In this document: piece by piece, positions 22,310 through 63,952 of the stretch
How the letters are laid out: each line of letters starts with the position of its first letter
Position numbering within the stretch: the stretch's first letter is position 1
Origin: Sarcocystis neurona
Lineage: Eukaryota > Apicomplexa > Conoidasida > Eucoccidiorida > Sarcocystidae
DNA: 64,000 nt
Direction of reading: 5' to 3'
Assembly (NCBI GenBank): GCA_000727475.1
Contig: KL647288.1
Span: forward strand, 10,299,455 to 10,363,454
Notes under the pieces: model-generated
What the model was told of the DNA's origin: nothing
The model's input: only the letters and a program-made list of their open reading frames with translations
Database searches by the model: none
Program-made: the position numbers and the translations under genes

Positions 22310-25164
22310 ACGTAGACGACAACGGGAGGCTGTTAAAAGGCAGAACTAGTTCCACCCGTCCGTTAAAACGATGTACGACGCAAATGTACGCGTAGCCCAC
22401 AGAGAGGTGGTAGACGCCGTAAGAGACAAAGCAGCGCAAAAGCGTCCCTAAAGCTTGTACACATCATAGCGAATGCAGGAATTTTGACTACTTCGCACCA
22501 GAGGGAGAAGAAACTGTCGGAGTAGTGGAGGCATGAGAATGCTGCTCATTCACGCTAAGTCGAGAGACATCGTAGAAGGCAGGACCAGAGGGACGTCGCT
22601 GCACAAGCGGCTGGAGCTGCGGTTTTGTTGTGTCATCACATTTATATGAGAGCAAGTAACGAAGTCGGTCACGCAGAGATGGTCAGTGCGGAAGGAATTA
22701 TTGGATTTGTGGGCAGTCGGACACGGCTGCAAGAAAAATTTCTACTGATAATCCGCAGTACATCTCGTACGCGCGGTTTGAGCTGGGGCAACAAGAGCTG
22801 ATCGAATACGGCGAATGGGTAAAGCTCCACAGTCGTAGCGCCGTTGCACCTCTTTACCAGACTGCAACTGATGTATCTCCACATCACGTTAAATGTTCAA
22901 CGGCTCACAGACTGCCTTGCAACAGGTCCTTCCCACCGGAGGTTCCTCCTCCACTTCCATATTCTACGACGCTTAGGGGAAGAAGTATCCAGGCGCTCTG
23001 CGGAGCGCCCCCCTAGTATTCCCCAAAGTAGCGGACACTCTGGTAGTAGCCGTACTGCAGCTATTTAATGGAAACCCCCCCAGTGTATATGGCCGCGGCC
23101 TTCTGCGCAGTGTGTGAGTTGCTGGAGGACGAAGTGAATAAAAAGAGGAAGACATCACCAAAATACTGCTCGCTACTGAAAAGTATTTCTGCATAGTTTC
23201 CGGACAAGGAGACAAAAAACATCACCACCTACACTGCGCAGTGTTTCGACATGCATTGTTTCCACACATAGAAATTTTGGACGGTGTTACGTATCTCTTT
23301 CTTGGTATACCCCGATAGCAGTACACCAGGATTTAGGGTGGTGTGGATGCGCCATCATTTTTGTGTGGGGTCATACAAGGAAGGCCAAAGAGCGAAGAGG
23401 CTACTTGAGCAGCAGCCGTCACTGCCGACAAAACCGTAACGGAGAATACAACATAAATTCAGACCATGGGCGTTGAGGCCTGACATCGTGGTCAAGTCCA
23501 CAGAGTACTCGTGATACACCAATATGAGCCGCGTGAACCCGGGTTATGGGTTGTTGCTATGCCTACTAAGTACGGATGGCTACCCGGCTTGCGTAGCTGA
23601 ACACGTGTGCGACGATGAGTGTTTTCCGCTTCTAACGCGTGTCCTCTACAAGCCAACATCCGTCGACCCTTGTAACGTCAGCTCGAATAGATCGGCGTGT
23701 TACGCAGATTCACTGGTGCTTCCCCGTGCTGTGTCGGCGTTCTATGCGCATTCTTTACAAGTGTCAACACTTGTGTGGGAGATCCATGCGCCCGATTACA
23801 AGACGCGTAAGCCTGTTGCCCAACAAAACTTGAAGAGGTGTCAGCAGGTGCAGAAGAAAGAAAACAGTAGCTTCGTCCGTAACCTCGTGATAAGCTATCT
23901 CTCAGCTCAAAATCGCTATTCTTCCAAAACTTCGTTCTGTTTCCTGGAAACACAGGACAGAACTGCCGACCACCGAAAAGTTTGGTCACTTTTCGGTGCC
24001 ATATATCTCGATTAAAGGAATGCATGGGGACAACTGCGCATACCGCTCACCCGCATCTCCATAATTCTGTCTCCACACGTCCTCCCACGAGCAACGTACC
24101 ACCGGCCTACCGTAGCGCAGGTGCCCATGTACACGGTTCATATGCATGGCTCGCCACCGCGGCATCGCCAGAATCGTCGCAGAGATGTCTCCATGGCAAA
24201 GGAGACACGCATAAACACGTAAGTATACATATATACACACATATGTATATATATATATACACACACACACACCTCTACAAAGACGCGCGTACGGATCCAC
24301 CGTAGCACCTTCTAGGGGGACGCGCCGTAAGTCGCCTCTCAATTTACAGTAAGAGGCACAAAGGTGCGGTCAGCAGAGCGCTGCGTGAGAGTTAGGCGGC
24401 GGTCACCGCTTTGAAACGCCGGCACGTTGCTTCAGCGCCCTATGACCTCTACGAGCAACAACAAGCGCTTCACAGAGTTGTGCTCGTGAAGGCCAGTGAT
24501 GGTCATACGCAGAGCACAAACCTGTGCTGACGGGCTCTCCATCTGGTCTCTGCTGTTAGCTGTCAAGTACTGCGACGCCCGCGCTATCCTTTCCACGCCA
24601 TTTTTTTCAATGGCTTCTATGCGGTCTCAAGCTGAGTGGCCTTAGACGAGAAAGATTTTGTTTCTTAAGCTCTTCCCGCACACCACCTCCGCGTTACAAG
24701 CTGATTATTACCTCTGTCAGCGCACGGACTGCGACAACTACCAAGTGTACCGATCCCAGTTAAGTTAGCGTCCAGCGCGTTTCTAATACTCCGCCACCAG
24801 CCCCCCAGGAACTGTCTAACAGTCGGCTCCTTTCAACGCGGGGCTATCCTTGACAGCGTTAAGACACGTATTTTCTTTAAGAGCGTAGGAACACCACGCT
24901 CACATCAGAAAAAACGGATTCTGCACTCCTCATGTTCCTTCGTGTAAGAATGTCCACTCGCGCGAAAACAACTCCAAAAGTGATTCTGAACAATCCAACC
25001 TCATGAGGGCCTTCTTCTAACGCAATTGGTATCTCCGACACGTAAACAATAGCGTGCTATATATAGCAAAGTCTTATTCCTGCTCCACTTATGAAGTGTC
25101 TCCTCTCTTCTCCACTGACCAAGGTCTGCATGCATGACGTTCGCCTTCATAAGTTCAGGAAGAC
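22310..25164. other. Intergenic region between convergent genes
   Basis: It lies between the stop of the + strand gene and the stop of SPT16 on the - strand, so it should hold both 3' UTRs. It is nearly free of microsatellites except a TA/AC tract at 24226-24272. An ATG frame of 163 codons (23524-24015) has a weak hydrophobic N-terminus and several Cys, but no family resemblance; I do not call it a gene. Confidence 0.5.
23971..23998. other. Perfect inverted repeat (10-bp stem, 8-base loop)
   Basis: CACCGAAAAG and CTTTTCGGTG flank the loop TTTGGTCA. It is isolated from other repeats. It might be a 3'-end structure or the remnant of a small element; nothing else supports either. Confidence 0.6.
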
Positions 25165-52626
<27,462 letters not shown>

Positions 52627-54558
52627 CGTGGAGCACTCTCTACAGCAGCAAAAGCGGCATCACTTCACGACCAGCGGCGGCCGAAAAACGTGAAGAAGCA
52701 AACGTGTGTACACACTTCAACTGCTGCTTGCTAAACCTCTTCATGCGACATTGCCTTTCTTGACTCGCAGTCGACAACTACCCACAAACAGCCTCATACA
52801 CACATACGGAGCCCCATCCAGCAGGATGTGACGCTCTCTTCTTCTCCCGAGCAGAGACGATCCATAAAAAAGAGGAAGCCACGCTTACTATGAAGATAGG
52901 AAGCCAGTTACACAGAATTGCAGTGTATGGCAAACAGGTACACCTTGAATTCCTCTCTCTATATGTACACAGACAGAAGTGCGTGGATCTTCAAGCACGC
53001 ACCGATACGATACACGCACACCACGTAGCATAAGGCATCGTCTTTTGAAACTATCTATGCAGCCGGGTGATATATATGCAAATTTGTCGGTAACAGTAGA
53101 ACAATCCATACATGTGTCATCCCGTTGGGCTGACGACTTCACGGTGCGAAGGTGACTTTTTGGACGGCTTCACACGCATGACAATGTGAATATGCACCAC
53201 GAATTTGCGAGAAGATGGTAGATAGGTGTAGGAACATACCTACATCTATCTATTTAAATATACGTTCAAGCACAACACGAAACGCATTCGTTCCTTGATA
53301 TAGAAAGGTAGACACACACGCCTCCCGGAAGTAGTAAGATAAACAGGCACGCGCGTATGCAGCCTAATGGGCCTACGTATGCAGGTGCCACTCATATATG
53401 GCACTATGCGTAGAAGAAGAAATATTAAGCTTCACACCGTTTCGACAGTGAAGCAGAGGAGAAGGTGGACACACAGGACGCCTGCTGCGGTGTGCGTGCC
53501 GAAGGAAATCGGTGAATCCCTCGTAGCACGTGGGAGCCAACGGTGCGAAAAGCGAGTACACAGCTGGTATGCGTAGTTTACGGGGTGTATACAGATGTGC
53601 ACGTTTGCACTCGGACGTATGCACGTGGCTCGTGCAGAAGGGAAAGCGTCGTCGGCCAGGAGGCGGCAAGGAGTCGTGAATTCAGTGACACGTCGTGTGT
53701 GGAAGGCAACGAGGAGCGTCTACGGTGACAATCCTGGAGCGCTAAACTACCTCAGCTACGCTCTCACGCAGTCTCCCCCGGATTTGCATAAATCCCTGAA
53801 ACACGGCTCTCGATCACAGGGTTCGTTCGGGCAGCTTAAGTTCATCCATTTGAGGTCGTCAAGTATATAGTCAGGCACGCATGCTCGCGGATCCCATATA
53901 TTCTCTTCCCTGTCAGTGTGATTACCGTGTAAAATACAAGCGATGTCCACGCGTCGGTAGGCGTTGGCACGTAAACGTACGCCGGAAACATTCTCCCGTA
54001 GATGGCCTCACGGTCTCTGCGGAGCCGTCACTGCCGTATTTATTCGTGCTCGTGGAACGAAAAGAAGCGAAAAGGAAGAGAACGCATTTCGCCTTTCCGA
54101 AGCTTTCACGAAGAGACAACGAAGTACACGTGAACATACGCAGAGCAGGTGCGGAACTGGTGAGGGCACTGCAGCCACGTGCGTTTCGAACAGCGGGATC
54201 TGGGGAGGGCACACGGGATAGTGGAAACTGCAGAAACGGGCAGTAACGAAAGGAAGATGGACAGTCTCTGGAACTAGACAGCTGATTTTCCGGAGACAAT
54301 GGAAAATCCGACTTTGCTCGTTAAAGTAAAGTGTACTTTTTCGTTGCCTTTTGCGTGTGGAGAATAGTACACGCGGGTGCTCTGAAGAGCGCTGGCGCCC
54401 CCAGCGGAGGAAACGGACATGCAGCCGCCAGCAGCCACGCGTGTGCACCCGTAGTATCCACACATCTGTATCCACTTGATACCGCCTCAGAGGGGGAGTA
54501 ACACAACAGTTATAACGGCTGATGAAGGTGAAAAACGGGATGAAGGAGCGATGCACTC
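52627..54558. other. Divergent intergenic region (SPT16 / PIG-T promoters)
   Basis: It lies between the SPT16 ATG at 52626 on the - strand and the first candidate PIG-T ATG at 54559 on the + strand. Both promoters should be here. No TATA-like or initiator element can be singled out with confidence. Open frames (for example 53881-54246 on + and 53922-54299 on -) have no recognisable domain. Repeats are sparse. Confidence 0.45.
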
Positions 54559-57500
54559 ATGGGCTGCATCGAACCTACGGAATTAGCAGCAAGAAGCCAG
54601 TGCGGGAGGAGCAGCAATGAAGAAGAGCACTGCGACATCAATCAAGACACTTACTTGTACGTCCCTGTTCGTGCACACCCACACACGCTTGGTGCGATGT
54701 CACCTCACATCTTCGCTGAGGCAGTGTTGCTGACGCCGTATCGTTCGGTTGAAAAGAGAAACATTTCACTTCAAATCCATCAACTATACTCGTGGAGGAG
54801 GGCATTCTAGTGTCTATCAAATTGAGGCAATAGAGCGAAAATGGTGTACGAAATTATTCGGCGGAACAGGATGGAGGGGAAAAACACTTTCTGACGGCGT
54901 AGATATTCTGCAGCACGCTGGCAGAGGGGTGGCAGCGCGGACGTGGAGCGCGGAGTGCTTCGTTGAAGGATAGTGTACCCTGCAGCTCAGACCGGTCACG
55001 TCAGATGGAAAATGTTTTGGAAAATATGAACTCGGTGACTACAAGGGGCAGCTGCGGATTCTGTGTCGCAACGTTTGTCAACCATACAGGTAAGTAAGTA
55101 TACACATATGTGGTTACGTATGAGTACGTCGATCCGTAAGTATGAGTACGCCCGTACAACTACAAATGGGTACCGCCCTTGGTAAAGAAGAGAGGAGACG
55201 GCTCACTTTGCCTTTGAAAATACCGCTCGGTCGAGAAAATCGTATCGTACGCCCTGTCCGTGCATAGCATTACACAGTTACCACTGTAGAGGAAGTACCG
55301 TCGAGGAGCTCACTCACGCTACACGAATCGGTCAACTCCGACCTGAACAGGTGGACCGGGATGTTGTCGATCTTGGTATACACGGAAAACTGTGGAAACA
55401 CGTGTTTAAATTTGTAAGTAGATGTACTGCCACGATCTGCATGCTCGCGTTGAACATCTCTGTGTTCAAGAAAGACAACAGATGCGGTACACACCAGTAT
55501 CGTAGACTGTGCATGCCGTGTATGTCGGTACAGGTAATCCAGTTTTCATCTCATTCCACCAGCGCCCCTCTCGTTCAGCTTGTATTTACCAGGGGCCCCC
55601 CACGGATCCACCAGAATCTACGGTCTCGTAGTTAACTTCCGATCACGTGTGGGCGCATGAGGAGGAAGACATTCTCACATCTACATGTATACGTATATAT
55701 ACACGCATATGCGTTCTGGTGTACAGACGAGTCCGCCGTTTAAAGCTTTTAGCACACGAAGGTAGACAAGCGTACGAGCACACGGCTGCACTAAGCAGGC
55801 GTGAATGGATTAGCCCCTGGTAGCGTCCCGGCTCTCCAAAAGGACAAACCTGCGTAGGAGAGTCAACGTGACTGTCTGTTTGCATGCCGCTGCTCAGGAG
55901 ACGAAGATTAAGGAAGAAGTAAGTTACGCTGGGTGGCCGTTCTAGGACGGAGCTCTCTAGTGTGTATTGAATCACTCGTTCCACTCCGACCCGTTGCGGA
56001 GATTCAACGTGACTCTTCAGCAGTATGATAGCCGGTGAATGCATGTTCGTACGTGACCACCTAAATGAACACTCCGTATGTACGTACGTAGGCGTATGCA
56101 CGCATTCACATACAGCTACACATGTATACACAAACGTACAATATGTTGAAGGTGCCGGTCGATTCTCGGGTTTCAGATGTGCGTGTCCAACGACACACGT
56201 ATCTGTAGGTGTGCGTGGCGTAATGTCACATTGTACATGTCTATACACGCTGTGTTCTCATGTGTATTGAGGACGGCCCGTGTATTTAAATATTTATGTA
56301 TATGTATATATAGAGTTATTTGCATGGTCCGTCCTTAGTAGACGCGTCTTCTTTCAACGCAGTGATTTTCGTCGCCGTGCTCGGAGCGACAGCTGCGCAG
56401 TACACCGAAGAACAACACTGGTTTCTGAGCGTCTCCTGTGGGTCTCTCTCCCGTTTCCTTCCCATGCTCCTCGTGGAGCTCGTCGAGGATCAGAATTCCA
56501 CGGCTAACTGCAGAACAACCGCGGCAGGGCTGTGGTCCCTGTAATCTCAGTGCATCACCACCATTTATTGTCAGTGGGGTGTAGTTGGCTCGTGAGTCTC
56601 TTTCTTGCGTCCTAGCAGCTCGGTTCTCGCGGCACATCACACGCACACTTTTTCTCTGTACACAGAGTGTCTGGTCACATCCTCACCGATATATTTCATG
56701 CGTATAGTGTATCCAGCAGATGCACACGTAGGCACATTCTCCTCCACACTCAAACACAGGTACACACGTAAGCAGCTGCGCGTGTGTGCATATACCGATG
56801 TATCCCTATATTCATCCGTGGACTTATCCAGGCACACCATACATAGATATTACACATCTATTTATTTATGTGCATGTATATGTTAAAAAGCTCCCTTGTA
56901 TGCACGCGTACGAACATATATGTACACCAACAAGATATATATGTATATATATGTGCCCTCATGCATACATAGACACACAAGCAAAGATACACCCGTTCAA
57001 ATATACGGACACGATTTCGCAGTCTGTTGCTCCCCCAGCGTCCCCGCCTGCTTGGCATATTCCCTGCTGCCCTCGTACCATAAGAAATTCGAGGGGAATT
57101 GTCTGTTCCTCCAGGACGTCCTACGTCTACACTCTTCCTGTCATGAAATACTTTCCACGAAGGGCGGCGGCTTTCGCCTTCAAGGCCGCTAGCGACATGC
57201 AGCATCGTGGGCACACACAAAAGCATTGAAGATGAACTTTCAAGCGTGGTCTTTTCCATGGTGCGTATTGCCCTCCCTGTGTTCATCTGAGTATCTATCT
57301 GTCTATCTACCTATATCTATATCTATGTGTACAGATGTGCATGTATGTCTTCGTTTGCGGTCTTTAAATTATGGACGGATTGCGGCATAACTTCGCAGGT
57401 GCCTAGGCTCATGAGTCTTACTTGTTCAACATCTGGGGGTGCCACCCTTCTACGGTCAATGTATATATATATATACACACACATAGAAACAACGTGTAAT

Positions 57501-60500
57501 TATTATTTCCTGAGATGTGCGTACATAGAGAGATACTATGCTCTCGCGCGCAGGAGGTACTACCGGGCGGCAGTGTTGCATTGCTCAGCAAATTTCTTAC
57601 ACCGTAGATCGTTAACTTACCTCGAGACCCTCGAAACCCTTCCTCTGCAGAGGGGAACCGAACACGGCAGCAACGGAGTTGCGATGACCAGTGAGTCTTT
57701 CGTTAAGAAGGAGTGGTCGAGGAAGAAACACGAGGAGCATTGTGACATTACAGAAGAAGTAGGGGACGAGAGAAAGCGGATTTCACTAGGTGTTCTGCCT
57801 CGAATCTAGAGGAGGGGAAGGAGACACGAGCGAAACTGTCTCAGCAGGGGCTTGATTGCACACATGATAGCACAGGTGCATAAAATAGGCGCTTCACGAA
57901 GAGCTGTTTTTGTGGCATCTGTGCAACGGCCCGACTCCCACAAGTTGGGCAACGCCGCGGGATCCTTTCTTCTGCGTCATCTGTAGCTCCACGCTTGTCA
58001 TAGATTTATAGTGGTCTCTTACGTAACGTTGCTGCCTCTCTCTTTATCTTCTCGTGCAACCGTGTGTGCCTTATGGGCGTGCTTGCCTACGTAGTTGCGC
58101 ACATGTGCATACATGGTTGCTGTGTGGGCAACGCGGCAGCTGCGCGGTGCAGGTGTGCAGCATTCACAGACTCTACGTTTGTCTCCTGTCCTTACCGTAT
58201 CGTATCCCTCTTCCGCACCTACTGTGCAATGCACACGTCATATAAATTTGCATGTATATATATAGGTACACACCTGTGTGCGTAGCTAAATAGATTCTAG
58301 CGTATATAATGACGGAATGCAAGCAAGCACATTGTAGAGAACACCGCACCCGTCGAAACATCGGTGGGGGCGAGGGAGATCCCACTCGCGAATTTCGTAG
58401 AGTCGGCTACAGGATCGTTTCGAAGGACGCAACGTATTTACATCCCATTCTACTTTCTCATTAGTGGACGCGCATTTATGTACTCAAAAGGGAACCATAC
58501 ATCACCGCTGGACGGCACCGTATGTGTGTCTGCATAAATATATGTCTATCACTGTGTGTGTGTGTGTGTGCTTATACCCATGCATATACGAGAATGTGTC
58601 GCTCTCCATACAGGTAGGTATACCTATGCAGATGGGTATACATAGACACAAGTTTAAACATGGGCAACAGCTGGCCGAACGTAAGTGCGAGTTTCCCCGG
58701 TAGATATTTTACACATAAGTACACCCGCTAGGGTCGAAGAACATTGACGAAGAGAAGCACGATGGTCCCCGTCCGTGGCTACACACCGTCATGCGAACAA
58801 CCTGATCGCTGGCCACTTGTAGAAACACTTGTGTGTATCAGGTGGAAAAAGTACCTGTCTCTCTGCTTGTACGAGAACAATGCAGGGATGTTGGTCGGCG
58901 CTTCTGGGTGAAGGTGACGACAGTACACACGCCTGTGTGGGCAACAGGGACTGCCCCTCCTGTAAACCCCCGTGGACGACAACTTCTGTCTGTTCAAAGG
59001 ATCCGTATGTATAATATATAACCGCATCCATATATTCTTTCTCCACCAGTCTACCAAGGCCTGCGCCGTAATGTCGGCGCATGACCCCTCTGGCCCAGAA
59101 ACTCTAAAAAAGAAACCCAATTGCAGTGCTGTATCTGTACACGCAGGCAGTTTACATTTATACGCCATTGTACTGCTGTATGCCTGTGTACACATACACA
59201 TGTACGCGTATCTCTCTTTGCACGCGTATACGCAAAGTGTGGGTATACACGTATATAGACACATCCACATTAGTAGACACGCATACGGGTTGGGGACGTA
59301 TGTAATATACTTGTAAGACGTGCCTAACTGGAAACGCGGAAAATGCTGTTTCAGCTGTTTCAGCTGGCATGGAGGATGGAGTAATCCACGCAGTTATGGA
59401 TATATGAATAAAGGGGACGTCCAGATATAGGCACACATATATACATATGTATATGTGTACGTATGTGCGCACGTACATGGACACTGACAAAATGGTCTAC
59501 ATGGAACCTTCCCTGCAGCGCGTCTGACTTACGCTGTGCCAACATCCCCGCGATAATTGTGGTTGTGCTGAGGCCGGCCTCTGTAAACGCGCACAGTTTG
59601 AGAAAGGTTTGACACGCAGAAGATTGCACCTACACGCAGGGATGGATATATATACATATATATATACATACATACATACATACATATATATACATATGTT
59701 CATGTGGAGGTATGTGTGTGTGCCTGTTCGGTCACAGCCTCCGCTTTCCCAGTATGCATAGATGCTTATAGTCACGCTGTAAATTCACTGAGTGGGAGGC
59801 GCCGCGTAACGGGGATCGGACTGACTCACCTCTTAAACGTCGGTATTGTCGCAGCCAATCCTCTGGGTCAGAATTCCATTTTTCTGCATAGCAGCAGGAA
59901 AGTCCAGATGCGCTCACATACCAACATAAATGTGAACACAGGCATCTTTACCTATGTAGATGAATAAATAAATAAATATATACATATCTTTGTAAGTAGA
60001 CATGTAGGTTTGTGTGTCGCTGCAGGCATGCGTTTCTGCGCACACATATTAGCTCCTGCATTGTTCTCCTACACCTGTTTACACGCGAATTTACCCGTGC
60101 CTCCACCAACACAGGTTTGCGCATCCTACGTCTCTACGTGAACCTAAACAACTACCTGGAGCAGTATATACACAGCAGTCCGTTGTCACGGCAGAAATGT
60201 AACAAGGTTCTACACGCGTGAGCCTCCATTCAGTTACGTCAAAGCAAAAACCTGTATGTACATGCACACACTTTCCTAGATATGGTGAGGGTCACAGAAT
60301 TATCTGCGTGCGTCCAGGAAAATTGTCTGTTTCTTTATCTACATTTCTAACTACGTGTATCTCTAATTCCATCGGTGTACGAACAGAAAAATTATCTGTT
60401 CCTTTTCCTACGTTTCTAACGATTTAAGCCTCTAACGTGTCTACTCACGTACAAAGAACTTGTATGTTTCTCTCTCTATGTTTCTGATTATCTGTAACTC

Positions 60501-63373
60501 TAACTACACCTGCATCTCTTTAGGTACGTGTCTGCAGCTACGGAGTGGCGTAAAGTGTCTACATTTTCATGCACGTGTGATGCCTCACCCGGTCCTTTAT
60601 GCGCATCTGCATACAACGGCGACGGGCAACGGCGTTGATCCGGTTGTACAATACCTGTCCCTGTGTATGCTCGTAACCGATATCGCATGCATGTCTACGA
60701 TACGTGGTGCAGCTGCCCACAGATTTTAGTTACGAAGTGGGTGACGCATGGGTTATCAGTGCCATTCCGCCGTCAGACGGCTTTCACTCCCTTACGAGTG
60801 TGTGTCTCTCTTCTCTCTACGTACGCGGATACAAGTGTCTTTGAGTACGTCTATGCCCACACCGGTATGACTTTGTGGAGAGCAACGTGCTGCGGCGGAA
60901 ACCCGTTCCTTCATACAACAACAGTAGGCTGTGGGACGCCTAGAGTTTCTCCTCTGTGTCTGTGTGTCTACTGACTCTTATGTATTATATTCGTGCCGCC
61001 TTATGGATCTGCACCGGACGAATACCAGAACGGCCTCAATGATTGTCACCGGCAGCGATAAAAGAAGGTTCCTTCATACAAATATTCTACCGTCTAAATT
61101 CATTCTCCTGTGCCCTCGTCAAAACCGGTACATATACGTTGACACTCCTATTTGGGCGTAGAAACGTCCGCGAGAAAATGAACCTAGAGAGAGAGAAGAG
61201 GTGTGAAAAGAGCGACCGGCGTCCATACGCGTCGCTGCCTCTACGGTCCTCCCCCCGGTGTATACCACGTAGTCGCTTACGCGCTAGTTTTCTGACGAGG
61301 CCTTCGTTGCTTCGTGACGCTATTCGGATTCTGCGAGCTGCACAGGATTCAAAGATCAAGAAAATCAGGCTTCTACGGCAATACAGACAATTAGTAGTGA
61401 TTACACGTGTTTATTCACGTGTATATTGATACACGCGCATATACGTATATATATTACATATATATATATATATTTATATTGTTGGCAGGAGTACGGTGTT
61501 TGCTGAAGCAGGCGGCAGAAAGTGATGGCTGGACAGCGGAACATAAAACGAGAGCAGGGAACTGCATGCATGTCTGTACAGTAGACAAATGTCTAAAGAA
61601 ACCTGCCTACGCAGCTGTGTATGTGCGGACACACAGATAAAGAGGAAAGCAAAAAGGCGTATACACCTACGTATGTGGTGCACTTCATACACCAGCAGGT
61701 ACACCCGAGTGTATACGCGTCAAAGACTGCAACGTTGATATCTTTTCGTGTGCGCAAAAAACAGATCGTCATTTGAAGGTTCAATTTGAAAAAGCTGCTT
61801 GCCAGAGATCCAGCTCAGAGACTGCGACAGCTAAAATGTTGCTGCTTGAAGCAGATTATCAAGAGGGGGGAGACTCCTACACTCGCACTAAGCTAGCGAC
61901 GGAAGAAAGTGCCTCGACACGTTTTTCACCTCTGCGTACGTGCGGTCGTCCACAGCAGCCTGAGACAAGCGATTCGGACTACCGACGAATGAGGAAGCAA
62001 AGACCCGCGCAAACACTTGGGCCTGGCCCACACATTGCACAAGCGCTACGTACCTGACAGGAAGGACTAGATATGGAGGATCCGTCACCCTCTGTTCCCC
62101 GTGTACGGAGAATAGAAATAATTGATTGCGTACGTGCTGGTCTTCTAGGGTACGTATCTGTGAGTCTGCCTGAAGAAAGGTGTGTACGTGTGGAGAAGTG
62201 GAAGGGGACGGTCCTCGAGGACTGAGTTTAAGTGAAGACCGAGAGAGGTAAATAACGGCACGCAGGAGCAGGAGAAGTGGTGAGAGAGGATGTGAAGTAG
62301 TTCATTTTTGACTGGGGCGGCGACCAAAATGGGCGGTGTCACAAGAGGAGGAGAAGAAACTGCATTCTCCGGGTTCCAACTGTTCTCCACAATATTCACC
62401 ATGTGTATCTATATATATACGTATGTTAATCTAAAATGCAGGCTGGACAGGCAGCTGTCTCCTCAAAGACATGTACACATAAAGTACGTTAAATATAAAG
62501 ATGCACCTGCGTTCACATATGAGTGTGTCACAGTAGACCTGCTCACATATACGCATATACATATCTGTATGTATATCTTTAATCGGCTGTACTAGTGACT
62601 TTCTCTATGCATACAACAGAAGGAGCAGAGTTGAGGCACATGTGTGTTTCGTCCGTCTACCTCCTTTTCTCTCTCTCCTTCTGTCTCTCTTCACAAGTCA
62701 TCACTTGTACACCTACACTCTTCGAGCCGTCTTCTTCTATATCGATCTACACATATAAAGATATAGTTTCTAGGACGGCCGGCGCCGACCACCCTCTTTT
62801 CCAGGCGATCTTGTAGAGACGACGTCACCTGGTACGCGTTTGCATGCACACAGACCTCTATGTGGTCTTTTTACTGTTCGAAAAGAAACTTTTATGCGGA
62901 GAGAAGTGCACGTGCAGTTGTCCATACAGTATGTGTGTAACGAGACCATGAGGCCTGCGCCTGTACACACGCGTATACACGAGATTCTGCAAATCACTCT
63001 ACCAGCTGTATGGTGGTGCCCCTCTATATGTGTTACAGATATATAAGTATACACATACATACACGCGTAGATAAGAGGACGTGTATGCGTGTGTGCGTGT
63101 GTGTTTTCGTTTGTGACTCTCATTTTCAGCAATGCGACTCCTAACGTGAAAGACGTTTTTCTTTACTTCTCCTCCCGTTCATGTTTTGCTTACCTCGCCT
63201 GCGCGGCGGCTGCTCCTCTGTCGGAGATTCGAAAACGTCTGAGCGTAAATAGAGAGACACTCAACGTCTTGACATTCATCACACTCATTCAAGTAGGGCT
63301 CTTTTTCAGCAGCGTCACCCGGTCCTTCGTTGTGTACATATACGCGGCACATAGTCAAACGCATGGGCAGTGA
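54559..63373 (+). CDS. Probable PIG-T/GPI16, GPI transamidase subunit (provisional exon model)
   Basis: Candidate exons: about 54739-54898, 54986-55089, 55290-55413, 56401-56540, 56616-56759, 57115-57206, 57529-57690, 58842-59004, 59753-59866, 60115-60206, from about 61056, and from about 63130 to TGA 63373. Their order follows PIG-T: TFHF near the start, EELTHATRIGQLR, GKLWKHVF (family GxELWVWF), QHWFLSVSCGSLS, LPVMKYFPRRAAAF (family LTPWKKLLP), REQCRDVG then FWVKVTTVH (family EPCP then VYVDITTYN), RRVTGIGL (family RYVSGYGL), LRLYV, and a C-terminal membrane segment NVLTFITLIQVGLFFSSVTR. PIG-T works in the ER in attaching GPI anchors. Codon phase agrees at most joins but not at 57690/58842 or 60206/61056, so exons are missing or misplaced. 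The ATG at 54559 runs in a different frame from the 54739-54898 exon. Similarity is weak at each point; the co-linear order carries the call. Confidence 0.5.
59645..59699. repeat. (TA)n / (CATA)n compound microsatellite
   Basis: TATATACATATATATATA followed by CATA units and a further TA tract, in the putative PIG-T intron 59005-59752. Confidence 0.8.
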
Positions 63374-63952
63374 CTCTATACACCCAGTCCTTGCGATCAG
63401 CAATTTTTTTCCCCCAAAACTCTGATACACGTCCTGCATACAACTGCAGGAGCCTTAGGCATTTTCCCTTTAGGTCGGGATGGACATATATCGAGGACAG
63501 CTGTGAGCTTCTGTAAATATGTTTACTTTATGGAGAACCCTGCGCACAGCAACGGAATGTCTGGGTCCCTTCTCAAGCAGCCACAAGGTAGCGGGCAGAT
63601 ACGTGCACGTCTGTGTAGGAGAATCTCTGTAAGGACGTATGTTCCTTTCTCAAGCAGCCAAAACGTAGCAGGTCGGCTACTCTCCGATAGAAAGTCAAGG
63701 GTTGAAAATATACGTAAAGAACGAGTGAAAGAGTGAGGCCACACGTTAGCCCTTCTCAAATGATATACACATATGTGCTTGCGGTTGACACTTCTGGCAT
63801 ATATACCTGTACACATACTCATACTGATAATTGTCTTGACGTAGATATAGAGACAGAGGTATATATGAGCACGCATATGGAGACATACTGGCGTACTTGC
63901 ATTAATAAATGTATGTATATACAATCGCCACTGTATGTATACAGATGCACAC

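Noticed and set aside
23524..24015. 163-codon ATG frame with Cys residues
   Set aside because: It lacks a convincing signal peptide or family match. Chance frames of this size occur elsewhere in the window.
54739..54970. Protein-kinase-like glycine loop (RGGGHSSVYQ) on the + strand
   Set aside because: No HxD or DFG motif follows in any frame. The segment fits better as the N-terminal part of a PIG-T-like protein (TFHF ... HSSVY).
53756..57760. Rhoptry-kinase-like fragments on the - strand
   Set aside because: Scattered short resemblances (for example near 57400 and 57650) do not join in phase and have no catalytic motifs. The + strand reading of the same region gives better-ordered exons.
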